From: Streptomyces sp. NBC_01571
Lineage (GTDB): Bacteria; Actinomycetota; Actinomycetes; Streptomycetales; Streptomycetaceae
NCBI RefSeq assembly: GCF_026339875.1
Contig: NZ_JAPEPZ010000001.1
Span: 9,594,019 to 9,658,018, forward strand
Direction: 5' to 3'
DNA: 64,000 nt
Every line of letters starts with the position of its first letter. Position 1 is the stretch's first letter. Positions 53,064 through 61,922 of this stretch are shown piece after piece. The translations under genes and the position numbers were made by a program. The notes beneath the pieces were generated by a model. That model did no database searches. It was given only the letters and a program-made list of their open reading frames with translations, and had not been told where the DNA came from.

Positions 53064-55715
53064 TCAGGCGCAGTCGCTCACCTTGATCGTATAGATGCCG
53101 CGGCCGTGCGTGGCCGCGTACAGCGTCTTGCCGTCCGGGCTCAGCCTGAGCTGGAGCACGGCGACGGCCGGGAGGTTCCCGACGCGCTGCCATGTCGTAC
53201 GGCCCGGCGCGCGGTAGACGACGCCGAGGTCGGTGGCGACGGCGAGGCCGCCGTTCGGCGTGACGACCGCGGAGTTGGCCGGCACGTCGGGGAGGTTCTT
53301 CGAGATGTCCTTCCACGTGGTGCCGCCGTCCGTGGACTCGAAGACGTGGCCGACGCCAGCGCCGGGGCCCTCGGTCCAGTGACGGGAGAAGCCGTTCACC
53401 GCGAGGTAGACGTGGTCAGCGTTCTTCGGGTCGACGGCGAAGCCGCTGAGGTAGCGGTTGGGCACGGTGCCGTCCGTGCCGGTGGCCGGGAGGGTGATGT
53501 CGTGCCAGCCGGTGCCGTCCGCGTTGCCGACGGAGATGCCGCGAGCGAAGCCCTGGTTGTTGCAGGGGCCGCACCAGGCCGCATAGACCTTGCCGCCCGA
53601 GGCCGCGACCGCGGTCGCGGTGCGGCTGGCACCGAGGTCGTAGACGCTCTTCCACTCCGAACCGCTGCGGATGGCGTAGCCATTGGTCTGCACCCAGATG
53701 TGGCGGCCGCCCGCGATCCAGGTCGAGCTGTTCTTCATGTCGGCCGCGAGCGGGGCGATGAAGCGGGCCTCGCTCGTGGCATTGTCGGCCGGGGCGACGT
53801 TGTACGACGTGACCCTGCTGGAGTCGGTGGTCCAGCTGCCGTCGTTGACCGCGCAGTTCTGGGTGATCTGGACGGCGAGGTAGACGTACTCCTCAGCGAT
53901 GTTGCAGCCGTTGGCCGGGTCGGTGAGCGTGTCGCCCCCGTCGCCGCCGAAGTTGGAGCCCATCACCTTGTCGTTGCTGCGCAGGACGGACTGCCCGTTG
54001 TCCTGCAGGCCGCCGGTGACGGAGACGCCGCCGTAGGTCAGGTCCTTGCCGACGCCCACCGAGTAGTACTGGAGGGTGTCGATGGTGCCGTCGTTCAGCG
54101 AGGTCCAGTCGGTGGCGTGCCCGGAGGCGTCCTGGGAGCCGCCCACCGGGCGCTTGTAAACGCCGCCGTCGTTGCCGACGTACACGAAGCTCTTGCCGTG
54201 GTAGCGGCCGATCGCGACGCCATGCTGGTCGGAGTGGGTGGTCTGGTTGCAGTCGCCCGTCTGCTTGGCGGGGTCGATGCTCCAGCAGGAGAAGCCGAAG
54301 TTCCAGTACGGACCGACGGTCGACCAAGTGCTGCCGCCGTCCTTGGACTCGTAGACCTCTTCAAGGCCCGCGTACACATGTTGCGGGTCGGCCGGGTCGA
54401 CGGTCAGGAACTGGTTGTACCAGGACTGGACGCCCGGCATGTAGCCGCTGGAGGTCAGCGCCGAGCCGTCGGCGGCCAGTTGCTTGTAGTCAGCGATCTT
54501 CGTCCAGGGGCCGAACGGCGAGCCGGCGCTGTAGATGCCCTCAAGGCCGCTGTCGGGGTTGGCGGCCATCTGCGCGGGCGACTCGTCGATGGCGTAGTAG
54601 CGCGAGCCGTCGGCGGAGTGGGCGAAGGTGACCGTGCCGACGTTGTCGGCGTCGATCGGCAGGTCACCGAAGCCGCTGGTGATCCGCGTCCAGGCGCCGT
54701 CGGAGCCCTTGGTGTAGAAGCCGTTGTAGTCGTCACCACTGCGCCAACCGACCGCCAGGACCACCTTGGACGGGTCCTTGGGGTCGATGGCGATGTCGTT
54801 GGTGATGTTCTTGTACGCGGCGCTGTCGTCGGTCGCCTTGGAACCCCCGGGCAGGTAGTCGGGGTTGGGGGCGAACTCCAGCTTCCAGGCGCCGCTGAGC
54901 TTCTTGGTGGAGTGGCTCCACACGCCCTCGCTGGTCGCCGCCCACACCTTGCCGCCGCCGAAGCGCAGCTGGCGGATGGTGGTGGACTCCAGTTCGTCGC
55001 CGCCGACCCGGCTGCGCGTGGAGAACGTGCCGTGGTGCGGGTGGGACAGGACGTAGACGCCGCTGCCGAGGTAGGCGTCCGCGTTGGTGTTCGCCTCGCC
55101 GGTACCCAGCCACAGCCGTCCGGTCCCGTCCAGCGCGAGCGCACCGGTGGACTGCGAGGACAGCCGGTCGCTGATCGGCTGCCAGTGACTGCCGCCGGTG
55201 CGTGAGCGCCACACGCCGCCGCCCGCGCTGCCTGCGTACACGTAGCCGTCGTCATCGGCGGCCATCGCCGCCATCCGGCCGGTGACGTTGCCCGAGCCGC
55301 CGCTGGAGTTGGAGTCGTAGTCGCGGTAGCGCGCATCGTCGGAGTTGTACGGCAGATCGGTGACGTTCCGCCAACTGCCGCTGGTGCTGCGCATGTTGGT
55401 CAGGCTCTGCCAGGCGGCGCCGTATGCGCCCGGCGCGACGATGCCGGGTGAGGTACGGGCTTCCGCGTACTGGTCCGCCCCCTCGGCTATCTCGTCGGCC
55501 TCGTTGCCGCCGTCACCGTCGTCGTCCGCCTTCAACCTGGAGGTGATGCCACCTGTCGACTGCGCGCGCTCGGCGGCGAGTTGGGCAAGTGCGCGGGCAC
55601 CGAAGGGGGTACCGTCCGGGCCGGACGCGGCGCCTGCGGGTATCGCGACGAATGCGGCGGATGCGGTGATGGCACAGATCGTGAACCATCGTCTCTTATG
55701 GGTTGGTGCTGACAC
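53064..55715 (-). CDS. large secreted beta-propeller (WD40/YVTN/BNR-like) protein
   Basis: 883 residues from GTG 55715 (TCGGAGG RBS 5 bases upstream); an ATG nine codons earlier lacks an RBS. The signal peptide is RRWFTICAITASAAFVAIPAGA. The body is rich in Asp-box/BNR repeats such as GGVWRSRTGGSHWQPIS, VYESKDGGSTWSTVG and VFESTDGGTTWKDIS, with GGDGGDTLTDPANG and CWSIDPAKQTGDC between them. It ends GKTLYAATHGRGIYTIKVSDCA. The repeats indicate two seven-bladed propellers, as in GH74 xyloglucanases and sortilin-like proteins; catalytic Asp residues cannot be assigned with confidence. Probably binds or hydrolyses extracellular polymer. Convergent with the lipoprotein gene. Confidence 0.85.
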   Translation of the reverse strand: MSAPTHKRRWFTICAITASAAFVAIPAGAASGPDGTPFGARALAQLAAERAQSTGGITSRLKADDDGDGGNEADEIAEGADQYAEARTSPGIVAPGAYGAAWQSLTNMRSTSGSWRNVTDLPYNSDDARYRDYDSNSSGGSGNVTGRMAAMAADDDGYVYAGSAGGGVWRSRTGGSHWQPISDRLSSQSTGALALDGTGRLWLGTGEANTNADAYLGSGVYVLSHPHHGTFSTRSRVGGDELESTTIRQLRFGGGKVWAATSEGVWSHSTKKLSGAWKLEFAPNPDYLPGGSKATDDSAAYKNITNDIAIDPKDPSKVVLAVGWRSGDDYNGFYTKGSDGAWTRITSGFGDLPIDADNVGTVTFAHSADGSRYYAIDESPAQMAANPDSGLEGIYSAGSPFGPWTKIADYKQLAADGSALTSSGYMPGVQSWYNQFLTVDPADPQHVYAGLEEVYESKDGGSTWSTVGPYWNFGFSCWSIDPAKQTGDCNQTTHSDQHGVAIGRYHGKSFVYVGNDGGVYKRPVGGSQDASGHATDWTSLNDGTIDTLQYYSVGVGKDLTYGGVSVTGGLQDNGQSVLRSNDKVMGSNFGGDGGDTLTDPANGCNIAEEYVYLAVQITQNCAVNDGSWTTDSSRVTSYNVAPADNATSEARFIAPLAADMKNSSTWIAGGRHIWVQTNGYAIRSGSEWKSVYDLGASRTATAVAASGGKVYAAWCGPCNNQGFARGISVGNADGTGWHDITLPATGTDGTVPNRYLSGFAVDPKNADHVYLAVNGFSRHWTEGPGAGVGHVFESTDGGTTWKDISKNLPDVPANSAVVTPNGGLAVATDLGVVYRAPGRTTWQRVGNLPAVAVLQLRLSPDGKTLYAATHGRGIYTIKVSDCA

Positions 55716-55889
55716 CAGGTCCTCCGAAGAACGGGTGGTCATACAGCCGTCACAGAGAACCCGATCACCGGCGGCAGGAGGTGTCCGGCACTTGGACAAG
55801 TCTTTGACCGGAACCTGTCACTGCACATGGCCAAAAGCCGACTGGCCCCAACGCGAGGTCCGCCTCGGTCGTGCTGAGCGGGCGGCTCT

Positions 55890-56135
55890 GGGCCATCGGG
55901 GTCGGCGACCTGGCTGCTCGCCAGTCGTTCGCCACGACATAAAGATCAGCGTCACCCGTGACAGTCCGACCACGGCCCCGACGAGCTGCATGCCGATGAA
56001 CCCCGCGACGGGCCCGGGCCCGATGCCCGCGAAGGTATCGGTGAAGGCGCGGCCGATCGTCACCGCCGGGTTGCCGAAGGACGTGGACGAGGTGAATCAG
56101 TACGCAGCGCTGATGTAGGGGATGAACATCCGGGT
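55890..56135 (-). pseudogene. aquaporin (MIP family) fragment with in-frame stop
   Basis: The minus strand reads FIPYISAAY, a TGA stop where a Trp is expected, then FTSSTSFGNPAVTIGRAFTDTFAGIGPGPVAGFIGMQLVGAVVG. This is the second half of an actinobacterial aquaporin, including the second NPA box (NPAV) and the following helix. The N-terminal half is absent and the end runs into unrelated sequence. Clearly a remnant. Confidence 0.75.
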
Positions 56136-56418
56136 TGCCGAGAAGACTCACGACCCAGACCACCCGAACTCCTGGAAGCTCAAGGACGACTACTGGATCG
56201 GCGACGAGACGGACCATCGGACCTTCATCATTTACGTCTACGAGTTGCCGAAGGCTGCGGGCGACATCCTCCGCCAGTGGTCGTATCCCAATCACTTCGA
56301 AAAGGAGCACCCTGGCTGGCAAACCACCCTCGCCGGTGCACTGGCAGATGGGCGTGGAGGTGTTGCACGGCGACCTGGCGGCCGCGGTGGCGGAGTTCGC
56401 GGGCCAGGAGTTCGCTGA
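56122..56418 (+). CDS. hypothetical protein
   Basis: 98 codons; the first 75 look like real protein: MNIRVAEKTHDPDHPNSWKLKDDYWIGDETDHRTFIIYVYELPKAAGDILRQWSYPNHFEKEHPGWQTT. The end becomes Arg/Gly-rich, while an adjacent frame continues with VEVLHGDLAAAVAEFAGQEFAEAGCPVLAACSLAYCELLLP, so a frameshift near 56330 is likely. Codon use is less GC-biased than in its neighbours. I recognise no family. Its first codons overlap the aquaporin remnant on the other strand. Confidence 0.45.
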   Translation: MNIRVAEKTHDPDHPNSWKLKDDYWIGDETDHRTFIIYVYELPKAAGDILRQWSYPNHFEKEHPGWQTTLAGALADGRGGVARRPGGRGGGVRGPGVR

Positions 56419-56616
56419 GGCCGGCTGCCCGGTGCTTGCCGCCTGTTCTCTCGCCTATTGCGAGCTGTTGCTCCCAAGGTCAATCGATCTCGGTTCAGCT
56501 GCCGTTCCCGCGTACCAACAGGCTCGGGAAACGGTCAGGCTGTTTTCGAACTCCAGGATGACTGGATCTGCCCGGAGGCACGGTAGGGATCTCAAGGACC
56601 GAGCCGTCGGAGAACC

Positions 56617-57056
56617 GTGATGGCACATCCCCCTGAAGAGGACCGCGGGCCCCTTGACGATGACAGCGGCCTTCAGGCGGTTGGGCAGGTCCGGTGTGTG
56701 GCCCGCGGGTTCCTGGCTGTTGCCGCGCCGGAGTGCGAGGACGCGGTGGACTCTGTGTTGTTGGTGGTGTCGGAGTTGTTCACCGACGCGGTGCGGCATG
56801 CCGGCGGGGTGACCGGGTTCCGGCTGGAGGCCGGGCCGGGCCGGGAACGGTGACCGTGGCGGTCCACGATGCCAGCACCGACCCTCCGCTGTCGCTGCCC
56901 TTGGATGCCACCAGGCCGGGTGGGCTCGGCTGGCATCTGGTGCAGGAGCTGTCGGTGGACGTGAGGGTCGAGGTCCTTGCGGTGGGCAAGACGGTGACCG
57001 CCGTCGTGTCGTGCCCCACCGGCGTCGTGAACCACGTTGCTGACGGAGGTAGTTGA
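56617..57056 (+). pseudogene. ATP-binding protein (anti-sigma kinase-like HATPase), frameshifted
   Basis: From GTG 56617: VGQVRCVARGFLAVAAPECEDAVDSVLLVVSELFTDAVRHAGG, the N-box region of RsbW/HATPase_c_2 proteins (VSELxTNAVRHAGG). The frame stops after GPGRER; the next frame gives VTVAVHDASTDPPLSLPLDATRPGGLGWHLVQELSVDVRVEV, the G1/G2-like end of the same domain. The shift falls in a GGCCGGGCCGGGCCGG tract near 56832-56850, so a recent slippage or sequencing error is possible. If repaired it would be a full 146-residue regulator. Confidence 0.75.
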
Positions 57057-57456
57057 CGCTTGCGTAACCACGTCCGGTGGCGCTGCGTTGGTCTGGGTGA
57101 CACGCGTGCACCGGAGTGTTCGAGCGGGTTTTGGCTCCGCCGGCGTTGGGGCTGAGGACCTCGTAGGCCGTTCCGGGCTGTCCTGTCATGGCAGGTGGCC
57201 CCTCGCCTTCCCCCTCGGAGGCCGGGGGCTATCGACGTTCGGGCGACCTTGCGACGGGAGTGAGGCGGAGGCACTCACTCGTCCGAAGCATCGTGGTGCA
57301 ACTGGCGCGCTGCTTCCCGCTGGGGAAGGTGCGAAGCGGCTGGACTTGGCGGGCCCGGGATTCGGTGAGCCGACCAGTGACCTGGTGATGGTGCCGGTCC
57401 ATCCGCAGACCGGAGATCGACTCCACCGTCAGGGGGGCTTTTCGTGAGCGCTCTCA
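57057..57456. other. intergenic region, no supported gene
   Basis: About 400 bases between the HATPase remnant and the AraC gene stop. The open frames are short and composition-driven. No hairpin stands out. Confidence 0.4.
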
Positions 57457-58302
57457 TCATTCGACGGCCACCGTCGCCTGCCACGCCCCAGGGCGCATGC
57501 CTGTCGCGTTCTGGAAGAACACCGAGAAGTTGGACGCGTCGGGGAAGCCGAGCGTGCCGGCGCAGGCCGCCGCGGTGAGGCGGTCGTGCGCGAGGAGGCG
57601 TTTTGCTTCCAGGACGATCCGGTCGACGATGTACGCCTTCGCGGTGCGGCCAGTGGCCTGCTGCACCACTCGTGAGAGGGTGCGGGGCGCGTAGCCCAGA
57701 GTCCGGGCGTAGTACCCGGCGTCGTGATGTTGCCTGAAGTGTGCCTCGACGTTGGACCGGAACAGCCGGAACACCGGATGTGCTGAGCGTGCTCCGCCGT
57801 GCGGGGGCCGGAGCCGGGCGATCAGCGCGGAGAGGAGGATCTCGGGCAGCTCCGTGGAGAGGTCCCCGGGCGGGGCTGACGCCTCAAGGAGGAGATGGTT
57901 CCGCGCGGCGTCGATGAACGGCCAGTCAGCGTCGGGGATTCTCCAGTGCGCGGCCAGGTCCGGGGACGCGACGAGTTCCCGGGTGGCGTGGGTGACCGGC
58001 GCGGTCGGCACGAACAGCACGACGTGCCCTGCCACGCCGGCGATGTCGTCCCACCTGTGCACCGCCCCGGGAGGGATCCATACCGCGGAACGCTCCCGCA
58101 GCGGGTGCCGGAGGAAGTCCACCGTGACGGATCCGGGCCCGGCATCGACGACGGCGAGGACGTGGAAGTCGGCACGTTGTGTCCCGCCGTCGTTCAGCTC
58201 GCGGAGGCGGTCGAACGTCATCGTTTCGACGGCGGCGGCCCGGCGCTCGACGGGCTGGTAGGTCATCTGCCGGATCACGGTCACGCGTCCAGTTTCCACC
58301 AT
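57457..58302 (-). CDS. AraC-family transcriptional regulator
   Basis: About 281 residues from ATG 58302 (GTG 58284 is an alternative). The N-terminal cupin sensor has ADFHVLAVVDAGPGSVTVDFLRHPLRERSAVWIPPGAVHRWDDIAGVAGHVVLF. The C-terminal double HTH is SNVEAHFRQHHDAGYYARTLGYAPRTLSRVVQQATGRTAKAYIVDRIVLEAKRLLAHDRLTAAACAGTLGFPDASNFSVFFQNATGMRPGAW, the AraC signature. It diverges from the alpha/beta hydrolase gene across 93 bases and is likely its activator. The effector is unknown. Confidence 0.92.
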   Translation of the reverse strand: MVETGRVTVIRQMTYQPVERRAAAVETMTFDRLRELNDGGTQRADFHVLAVVDAGPGSVTVDFLRHPLRERSAVWIPPGAVHRWDDIAGVAGHVVLFVPTAPVTHATRELVASPDLAAHWRIPDADWPFIDAARNHLLLEASAPPGDLSTELPEILLSALIARLRPPHGGARSAHPVFRLFRSNVEAHFRQHHDAGYYARTLGYAPRTLSRVVQQATGRTAKAYIVDRIVLEAKRLLAHDRLTAAACAGTLGFPDASNFSVFFQNATGMRPGAWQATVAVE

Positions 58303-58395
58303 CGAGCGACCGGTTACGCCGATGCCCGGGACCAGCGGGAGATATTCAATGAACACAAGGCGAATCGCCTCGTAGGCCAGATCGAGAGAGGCACA

Positions 58396-59172
58396 ATGAA
58401 CACCACGCAGAAACCGCTTCTACCCGTTTATGACCACAGACAGGGGGCCGGGCCGACCCTGGTGTTCCTGCACTACTGGGGTGGTTCAGCCCGCACCTGG
58501 GACCTCGTCGTCGACCGCCTCGCGGGTCGCGACCTGCTCACTGTCGATTTCCGCGGGTGGAACCGCTCCAGCAACCTGACTGGGCCTTACACTCTCCGCC
58601 GGTTCGCCGAAGACACGCTCGCCGTGATCGCCGACTCAGGCATCACCGACTACGTCCTCGTAGGGCACTCCATGGGCGGCAAGGTCGCGCAGCTCGTCGC
58701 GGCGACCCGGCCCGCCGGGCTCCGCGGGATCGTCCTCGTCGGTTCCGGCCCGGCGAAACCCGCCACGGCGGTCACCGCGGAGTACCGGGAAGCCCTGTCC
58801 CACGCCTATGACTCCGAGGAGTCCGTCGCCCGCGCACGCGACGACGTCCTGACCGCGACCGAACTGCCCGCGTCGATCAAGGCGCAGATCGTGGCCGACT
58901 CGCGTGCCGGAGCCGATGCGGCCCGCACGGAATGGCCGCTGCGCGGCATCGCGGAGGACATCGCCGAGCACACGCGCATGATCAGTGTTCCCTCCCTCGT
59001 CGTCGCCGGAGGCAACGACCGCGTCGAGCCGGCCGGCGTGCTCATCAACAACCTGGTGCCCTACCTTTCCGGAGCCGAGTTCGTGGTGATCCCCCACACG
59101 GGGCACCTGATCCCACTGGAAGCTCCGGCCGACCTCGTCAACGCCATCACGGCCTTCGCACCAGCAGCCTGA
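58396..59172 (+). CDS. alpha/beta hydrolase
   Basis: 258 residues starting MNTTQKPLLPVYDHRQGAGPTLVFLHYWGGSARTWDLVVDRLAGRDLLTVDFRGWNRSS. The nucleophile is in YVLVGHSMGGKVAQL (GHSMGG), the acid in LVVAGGNDRVEP, and the His in IPHTGHLIPLEAP. It is a complete small hydrolase of the esterase/haloperoxidase type, cytoplasmic. Divergent from the AraC regulator. The substrate is unknown. Confidence 0.9.
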   Translation: MNTTQKPLLPVYDHRQGAGPTLVFLHYWGGSARTWDLVVDRLAGRDLLTVDFRGWNRSSNLTGPYTLRRFAEDTLAVIADSGITDYVLVGHSMGGKVAQLVAATRPAGLRGIVLVGSGPAKPATAVTAEYREALSHAYDSEESVARARDDVLTATELPASIKAQIVADSRAGADAARTEWPLRGIAEDIAEHTRMISVPSLVVAGGNDRVEPAGVLINNLVPYLSGAEFVVIPHTGHLIPLEAPADLVNAITAFAPAA

Positions 59173-59357
59173 CCATCTGGACGACCCGAGGGCACAGGCT
59201 GTCCCCGATCGTCCGCCGAAGGCCCCACCGCGTCGAAGCATGAGGTGTCGAGGCGGTTCCTTCGTAGCGGGCGTGTGTCTGGTGCTGCGGGGCGGCCGGA
59301 GCCGGTGTCGACGGCCGCCCCGCAGGCGTGGGGGTGTTCCGGCCGGGGCCGGGCGGG

Positions 59358-59889
59358 TCAGTGGGCGGTGAGGGCGGCACGCTGGTCGTGTCCGGTGGCC
59401 GCGCTGTCCGAGGACGTGGGCGAGTCGTCGACGGTCCACCGGTGCCCGCAGACGGGTGCGGGGCAGAGGTGTACGCGCTGACCGGTCTTCCGGGCGTAGT
59501 CGAGTCCGCGGCTGGGGTGCCTGCAGGCCGGGCAGCGGACGGGGTTGCCGATGCCCTGGGTGTGGGCGTCGGAGGCGTACATCCAGGTGAGGGGGAGCGC
59601 GCCTGGTGTGTCCTTGGGCACGCTGCGGAGCCGCCATTCCTTGCGGGTGGGGTAGGCGACGAACTGCCCCCAGTCGCGTGTGATGTTGTCGGCGAGGACT
59701 CGGCCGTCGAACGGGCGCAGGCGTGAGCCGCATCTCGCGGTAGTAGGCGCTCGTGGCGGCCAGGACTTCACGCGTATGCGGGTGGCCGATGATGAGGAGG
59801 TCGCCGTCCTCACCGCCGTCGTTCACGAGCAGGTCCCGCGCGGTGAAGGCGACGTCGTCGGCGGTGGGGACGAACGCGGCCTGGTCCAT
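59358..59889 (-). pseudogene. hypothetical protein with zinc-ribbon C terminus, frameshifted
   Basis: From ATG 59889: MDQAAFVPTADDVAFTARDLLVNDGGEDGDLLIIGHPHTREVLAATSAYYREM. A one-base shift near 59720 moves to LRPFDGRVLADNITRDWGQFVAYPTRKEWRLRSVPKDTPGALPLTWMYASDAHTQGIGNPVRCPACRHP, then VHLCPAPVCGHRW. Two Cys pairs and a His suggest a zinc ribbon. I do not recognise it, but the two pieces fit one gene. Downstream member of a minus-strand run of small genes (59358-61029). A sequencing error at the shift is possible. Confidence 0.55.
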
Positions 59890-59916
59890 GTCGTGGTCGG
59901 TCTCGGGGACCGTGGC

Positions 59917-60240
59917 CTACGCCCAGATCCCGGTGCCGTCCAGGACGGTGTCCAGCCGGTCACGGGCGCCGTCGATGAGCGGTTCGGTGCCCAGGGCTCG
60001 CGCCCACGCGGTAACGCCGTCGGTGTCGTGCGCGCCGATGTGCAGGATCAGGCTGTGCAGGGGGCGTCCCGGCTTGGGGAAGACGCTGCTGGAGATCCCG
60101 AAGCCGGACAGCGGCAGGCTGGGGTGCTCCCGCAGCAGGCGTCGGGCGGCTGCGAGTTGCCCGGTTTGGAGGGATGCGTACCGCTCCAGCTGTGCCAGCA
60201 ACTGCTGAGTCCGCTCGGGTGCCGGCGGGTTCATGGGCAT
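59917..60240 (-). CDS. hypothetical protein
   Basis: 107 residues from ATG 60240 (AAGGAG 6 bases upstream). It reads ERTQQLLAQLERYASLQTGQLAAARRLLREHPSLPLSGFGISSSVF, then RPLHSLILHIGAHDTDGVTAWARALGTEPLIDGARDRL. Its layout, a helix then a beta region ending in xxWAxALG, resembles the next gene upstream (60312-60707), so the two may be distant paralogues. Unknown function. Confidence 0.65.
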   Translation of the reverse strand: MPMNPPAPERTQQLLAQLERYASLQTGQLAAARRLLREHPSLPLSGFGISSSVFPKPGRPLHSLILHIGAHDTDGVTAWARALGTEPLIDGARDRLDTVLDGTGIWA

Positions 60241-60311
60241 GGTGACTCCTTGGCGAAGGGGGAGCGCCGTGGCTGCCTGGGGGAGGGTGCGGCGCTCCGG
60301 GGTGGCGGCCC

Positions 60312-60707
60312 CTACGGGGTGGGGGTGTGCACGGTGGAGGCGAGGAAGGCGCTCAGGGTGCGTGGCTGGTCGGTGGCGTCGAGTGTCCACAGCCGGATGC
60401 GCATCTGGTCGACGGTCGTGTCGAGGAAAGTCATCCGCCACCACAGCCATTGCGACAGGCCGGTCTCCTGGCGGGGTTCGGTGGTGCCGTAGCTGCTCGC
60501 GCCCGTGGTGTGGGCGGTCGTGTTCAGGGCCTGTGCCCAGGACCGAAGTGCGGACGTGTTCTCCACCTGGATCAGGGCGGCCGGTCCGAGACCGTGTACG
60601 TGGGCGACGTCCACCGACGTGACGGAGAGCTCGGGGTGCGCGGCGAGGAGGGTGGCGGCCGCGTTGGAGGCGGCGGCGTAGGGGCGTCGTGGATGGGTGA
60701 CGGTCAT
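60312..60707 (-). CDS. hypothetical protein
   Basis: 131 residues starting MTVTHPRRPYAAASNAAATLLAAHPELSVTSVDVAHVHGLGPAALIQVENTSALRSWAQALNTTAHTTG. It may share a fold with the preceding small protein (both have a xxWAxAL helix after a beta strand). The C-terminal part FLDTTVDQMRIRLWTLDATDQP is polar. Unknown. Co-directional with its neighbours, 71 bases upstream of the next gene. Confidence 0.65.
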   Translation of the reverse strand: MTVTHPRRPYAAASNAAATLLAAHPELSVTSVDVAHVHGLGPAALIQVENTSALRSWAQALNTTAHTTGASSYGTTEPRQETGLSQWLWWRMTFLDTTVDQMRIRLWTLDATDQPRTLSAFLASTVHTPTP

Positions 60708-60792
60708 GAGGTCCTCGTGGGACTAGCTGGCGGACGGGGCTGGGGCGTGCCCGGTCCTGCCAGGAGTGGCTGGACCGGGCACGCAGTTCAGG

Positions 60793-61029
60793 TCAGCGGG
60801 CGAGCGCCGTGCGGTGCTCGTCGCGGGGGGCGCGGGCCGCGGGCTCGGCGACGGCCTTCACGTGGTGGGGGCTGTGGACGTCGCCGTGTTCGCTGCACAC
60901 GACGGCGAACGCCGTCCTTCCGGGGCAGCCGGAATCCGGGTCGCGGGGCTTACCGGAGGGCTTGACGGCATGGTCGCAGGGGCTGTTGTCGGCGTGCCGG
61001 GGCTCGATGCCAACGAGGATGCGGGCCAT
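60793..61029 (-). CDS. small Cys-containing hypothetical protein
   Basis: 78 residues from ATG 61029 with GGAG 9 bases upstream. MARILVGIEPRHADNSPCDHAVKPSGKPRDPDSGCPGRTAFAVVCSEHGDVHSPHHVKAVAEPAARAPRDEHRTAL contains three Cys and several His that could bind metal (CDH, CPG, CSEHG). I recognise no family. It is the first gene of the minus-strand run, divergent from the ProRS-like gene with only 75 bases between starts, so they may share a control region. Confidence 0.6.
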   Translation of the reverse strand: MARILVGIEPRHADNSPCDHAVKPSGKPRDPDSGCPGRTAFAVVCSEHGDVHSPHHVKAVAEPAARAPRDEHRTALAR

Positions 61030-61104
61030 GGAGGGGTTCTCCTTCGCAGACGCGAGAGCACCGTGGCTCCTGCCGGGAGGAGGTGCCGCGGTGCTCGGGG
61101 GTGT

Positions 61105-61731
61105 GTGGTGTGGCTGTCCGATCGACCGGACTGGTGGCTCTGCGCACCGGGCCTGCCACCGCTGCACCCGCACACCGCCGAACTGCACGGCGCCGCCGAG
61201 GACATGGGGTGCGGCCGCTGCGACGAAGGCCGCTACCACACGGTCCGGGCGGTCGAAGTCGCCCACGTCTTCGAACTCGGCACCCAGTACTCCGCCCCGA
61301 TGAACCTCAACGTCCCCGACCCGTACAGCGCCCGCCGCCCCGTGCACATGGCGTGCTCCGGCATCGGCATCACCCGTTGCCTCCAGACCCTCGCCGACCT
61401 CCACCGCGACCGCCACGGACTGCGCTGGAAGCCGGGAACCGGCCCGGCCGACCTCCACCTCATCGTCCTGCGCGCCGACCTGCCGGAGATGCGCCAACGC
61501 ACCGACCAGGCCGTCAGTCAGCTCCAGCACCACGGCATCCGCCTCCTCGTCGACGACCGGCACGAAGCGGCCGGCGAGAAGTTCGCCTACGCCCAGCTCA
61601 TCGGAACCCCCCGCGCCGTCGTCCTCTCCCCGCAGCAGACAGACGGCCGCGTCGAAGTCATCGACCGCTGGACCGGCCGCCACGACACGACACCGCTGGA
61701 CCGCATACCCGCCCCCGAGGACTGCCGGTAG
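61105..61731 (+). CDS. prolyl-tRNA synthetase-like protein, C-terminal half only
   Basis: About 208 residues from GTG 61105 (VVWLSDRPDWWLCAPG); a later ATG at 61204 is possible. GCGRCDEGRYHTVRAVEVAHVFELGTQYSAPM matches the end of the insertion domain and the conserved core of bacterial ProRS (AIEVGHIFQLGTKYS). HMACSGIGITRCLQTLADL is the motif 3 region (GSYGIGVTR) with its Arg kept. LHLIVLRADLPEMRQRTDQAVSQLQHHGIRLLVDDRHEAAGEKFAYAQLIGTPRAVVLS is the anticodon-binding domain. Motifs 1 and 2 of the catalytic core are absent, so it cannot aminoacylate alone. It lies 190 bases upstream of a tRNA-like gene with a Pro-type acceptor. Confidence 0.8.
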   Translation: MVWLSDRPDWWLCAPGLPPLHPHTAELHGAAEDMGCGRCDEGRYHTVRAVEVAHVFELGTQYSAPMNLNVPDPYSARRPVHMACSGIGITRCLQTLADLHRDRHGLRWKPGTGPADLHLIVLRADLPEMRQRTDQAVSQLQHHGIRLLVDDRHEAAGEKFAYAQLIGTPRAVVLSPQQTDGRVEVIDRWTGRHDTTPLDRIPAPEDCR

Positions 61732-61879
61732 CCCAGCAGACGGAACAATCCGCGCCGCAGGATGCCGCCACACATTTCATCGGCGGCATCCCGAAATCGC
61801 CCGCCACGATAGATTCGAAGCCTCAATGGAATAGATCGGAGGAGACGGATTACATTTACAAACAATTACGCTCTTCGCG

Positions 61880-61909
61880 TTGACTGGCACACTCGTCCCC
61901 TCCTAGCCT
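61880..61909 (+). promoter_or_regulatory. promoter-like boxes of the tRNA-like gene
   Basis: TTGACT at 61880-61885 and TAGCCT at 61904-61909 are separated by 18 bases, close to the streptomycete housekeeping sigma consensus. The tRNA-like gene begins 13 bases downstream of the -10 box. The 100 bases before it are unusually AT-rich for this window. Confidence 0.6.
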
Positions 61910-61922
61910 TTGGATGTACCAA

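Noticed and set aside
60793..61773. Long minus-strand frame over the ProRS-like gene
   Set aside because: Only its last 78 codons (from 61029) look like a gene with an RBS; the rest is antisense to conserved synthetase motifs.
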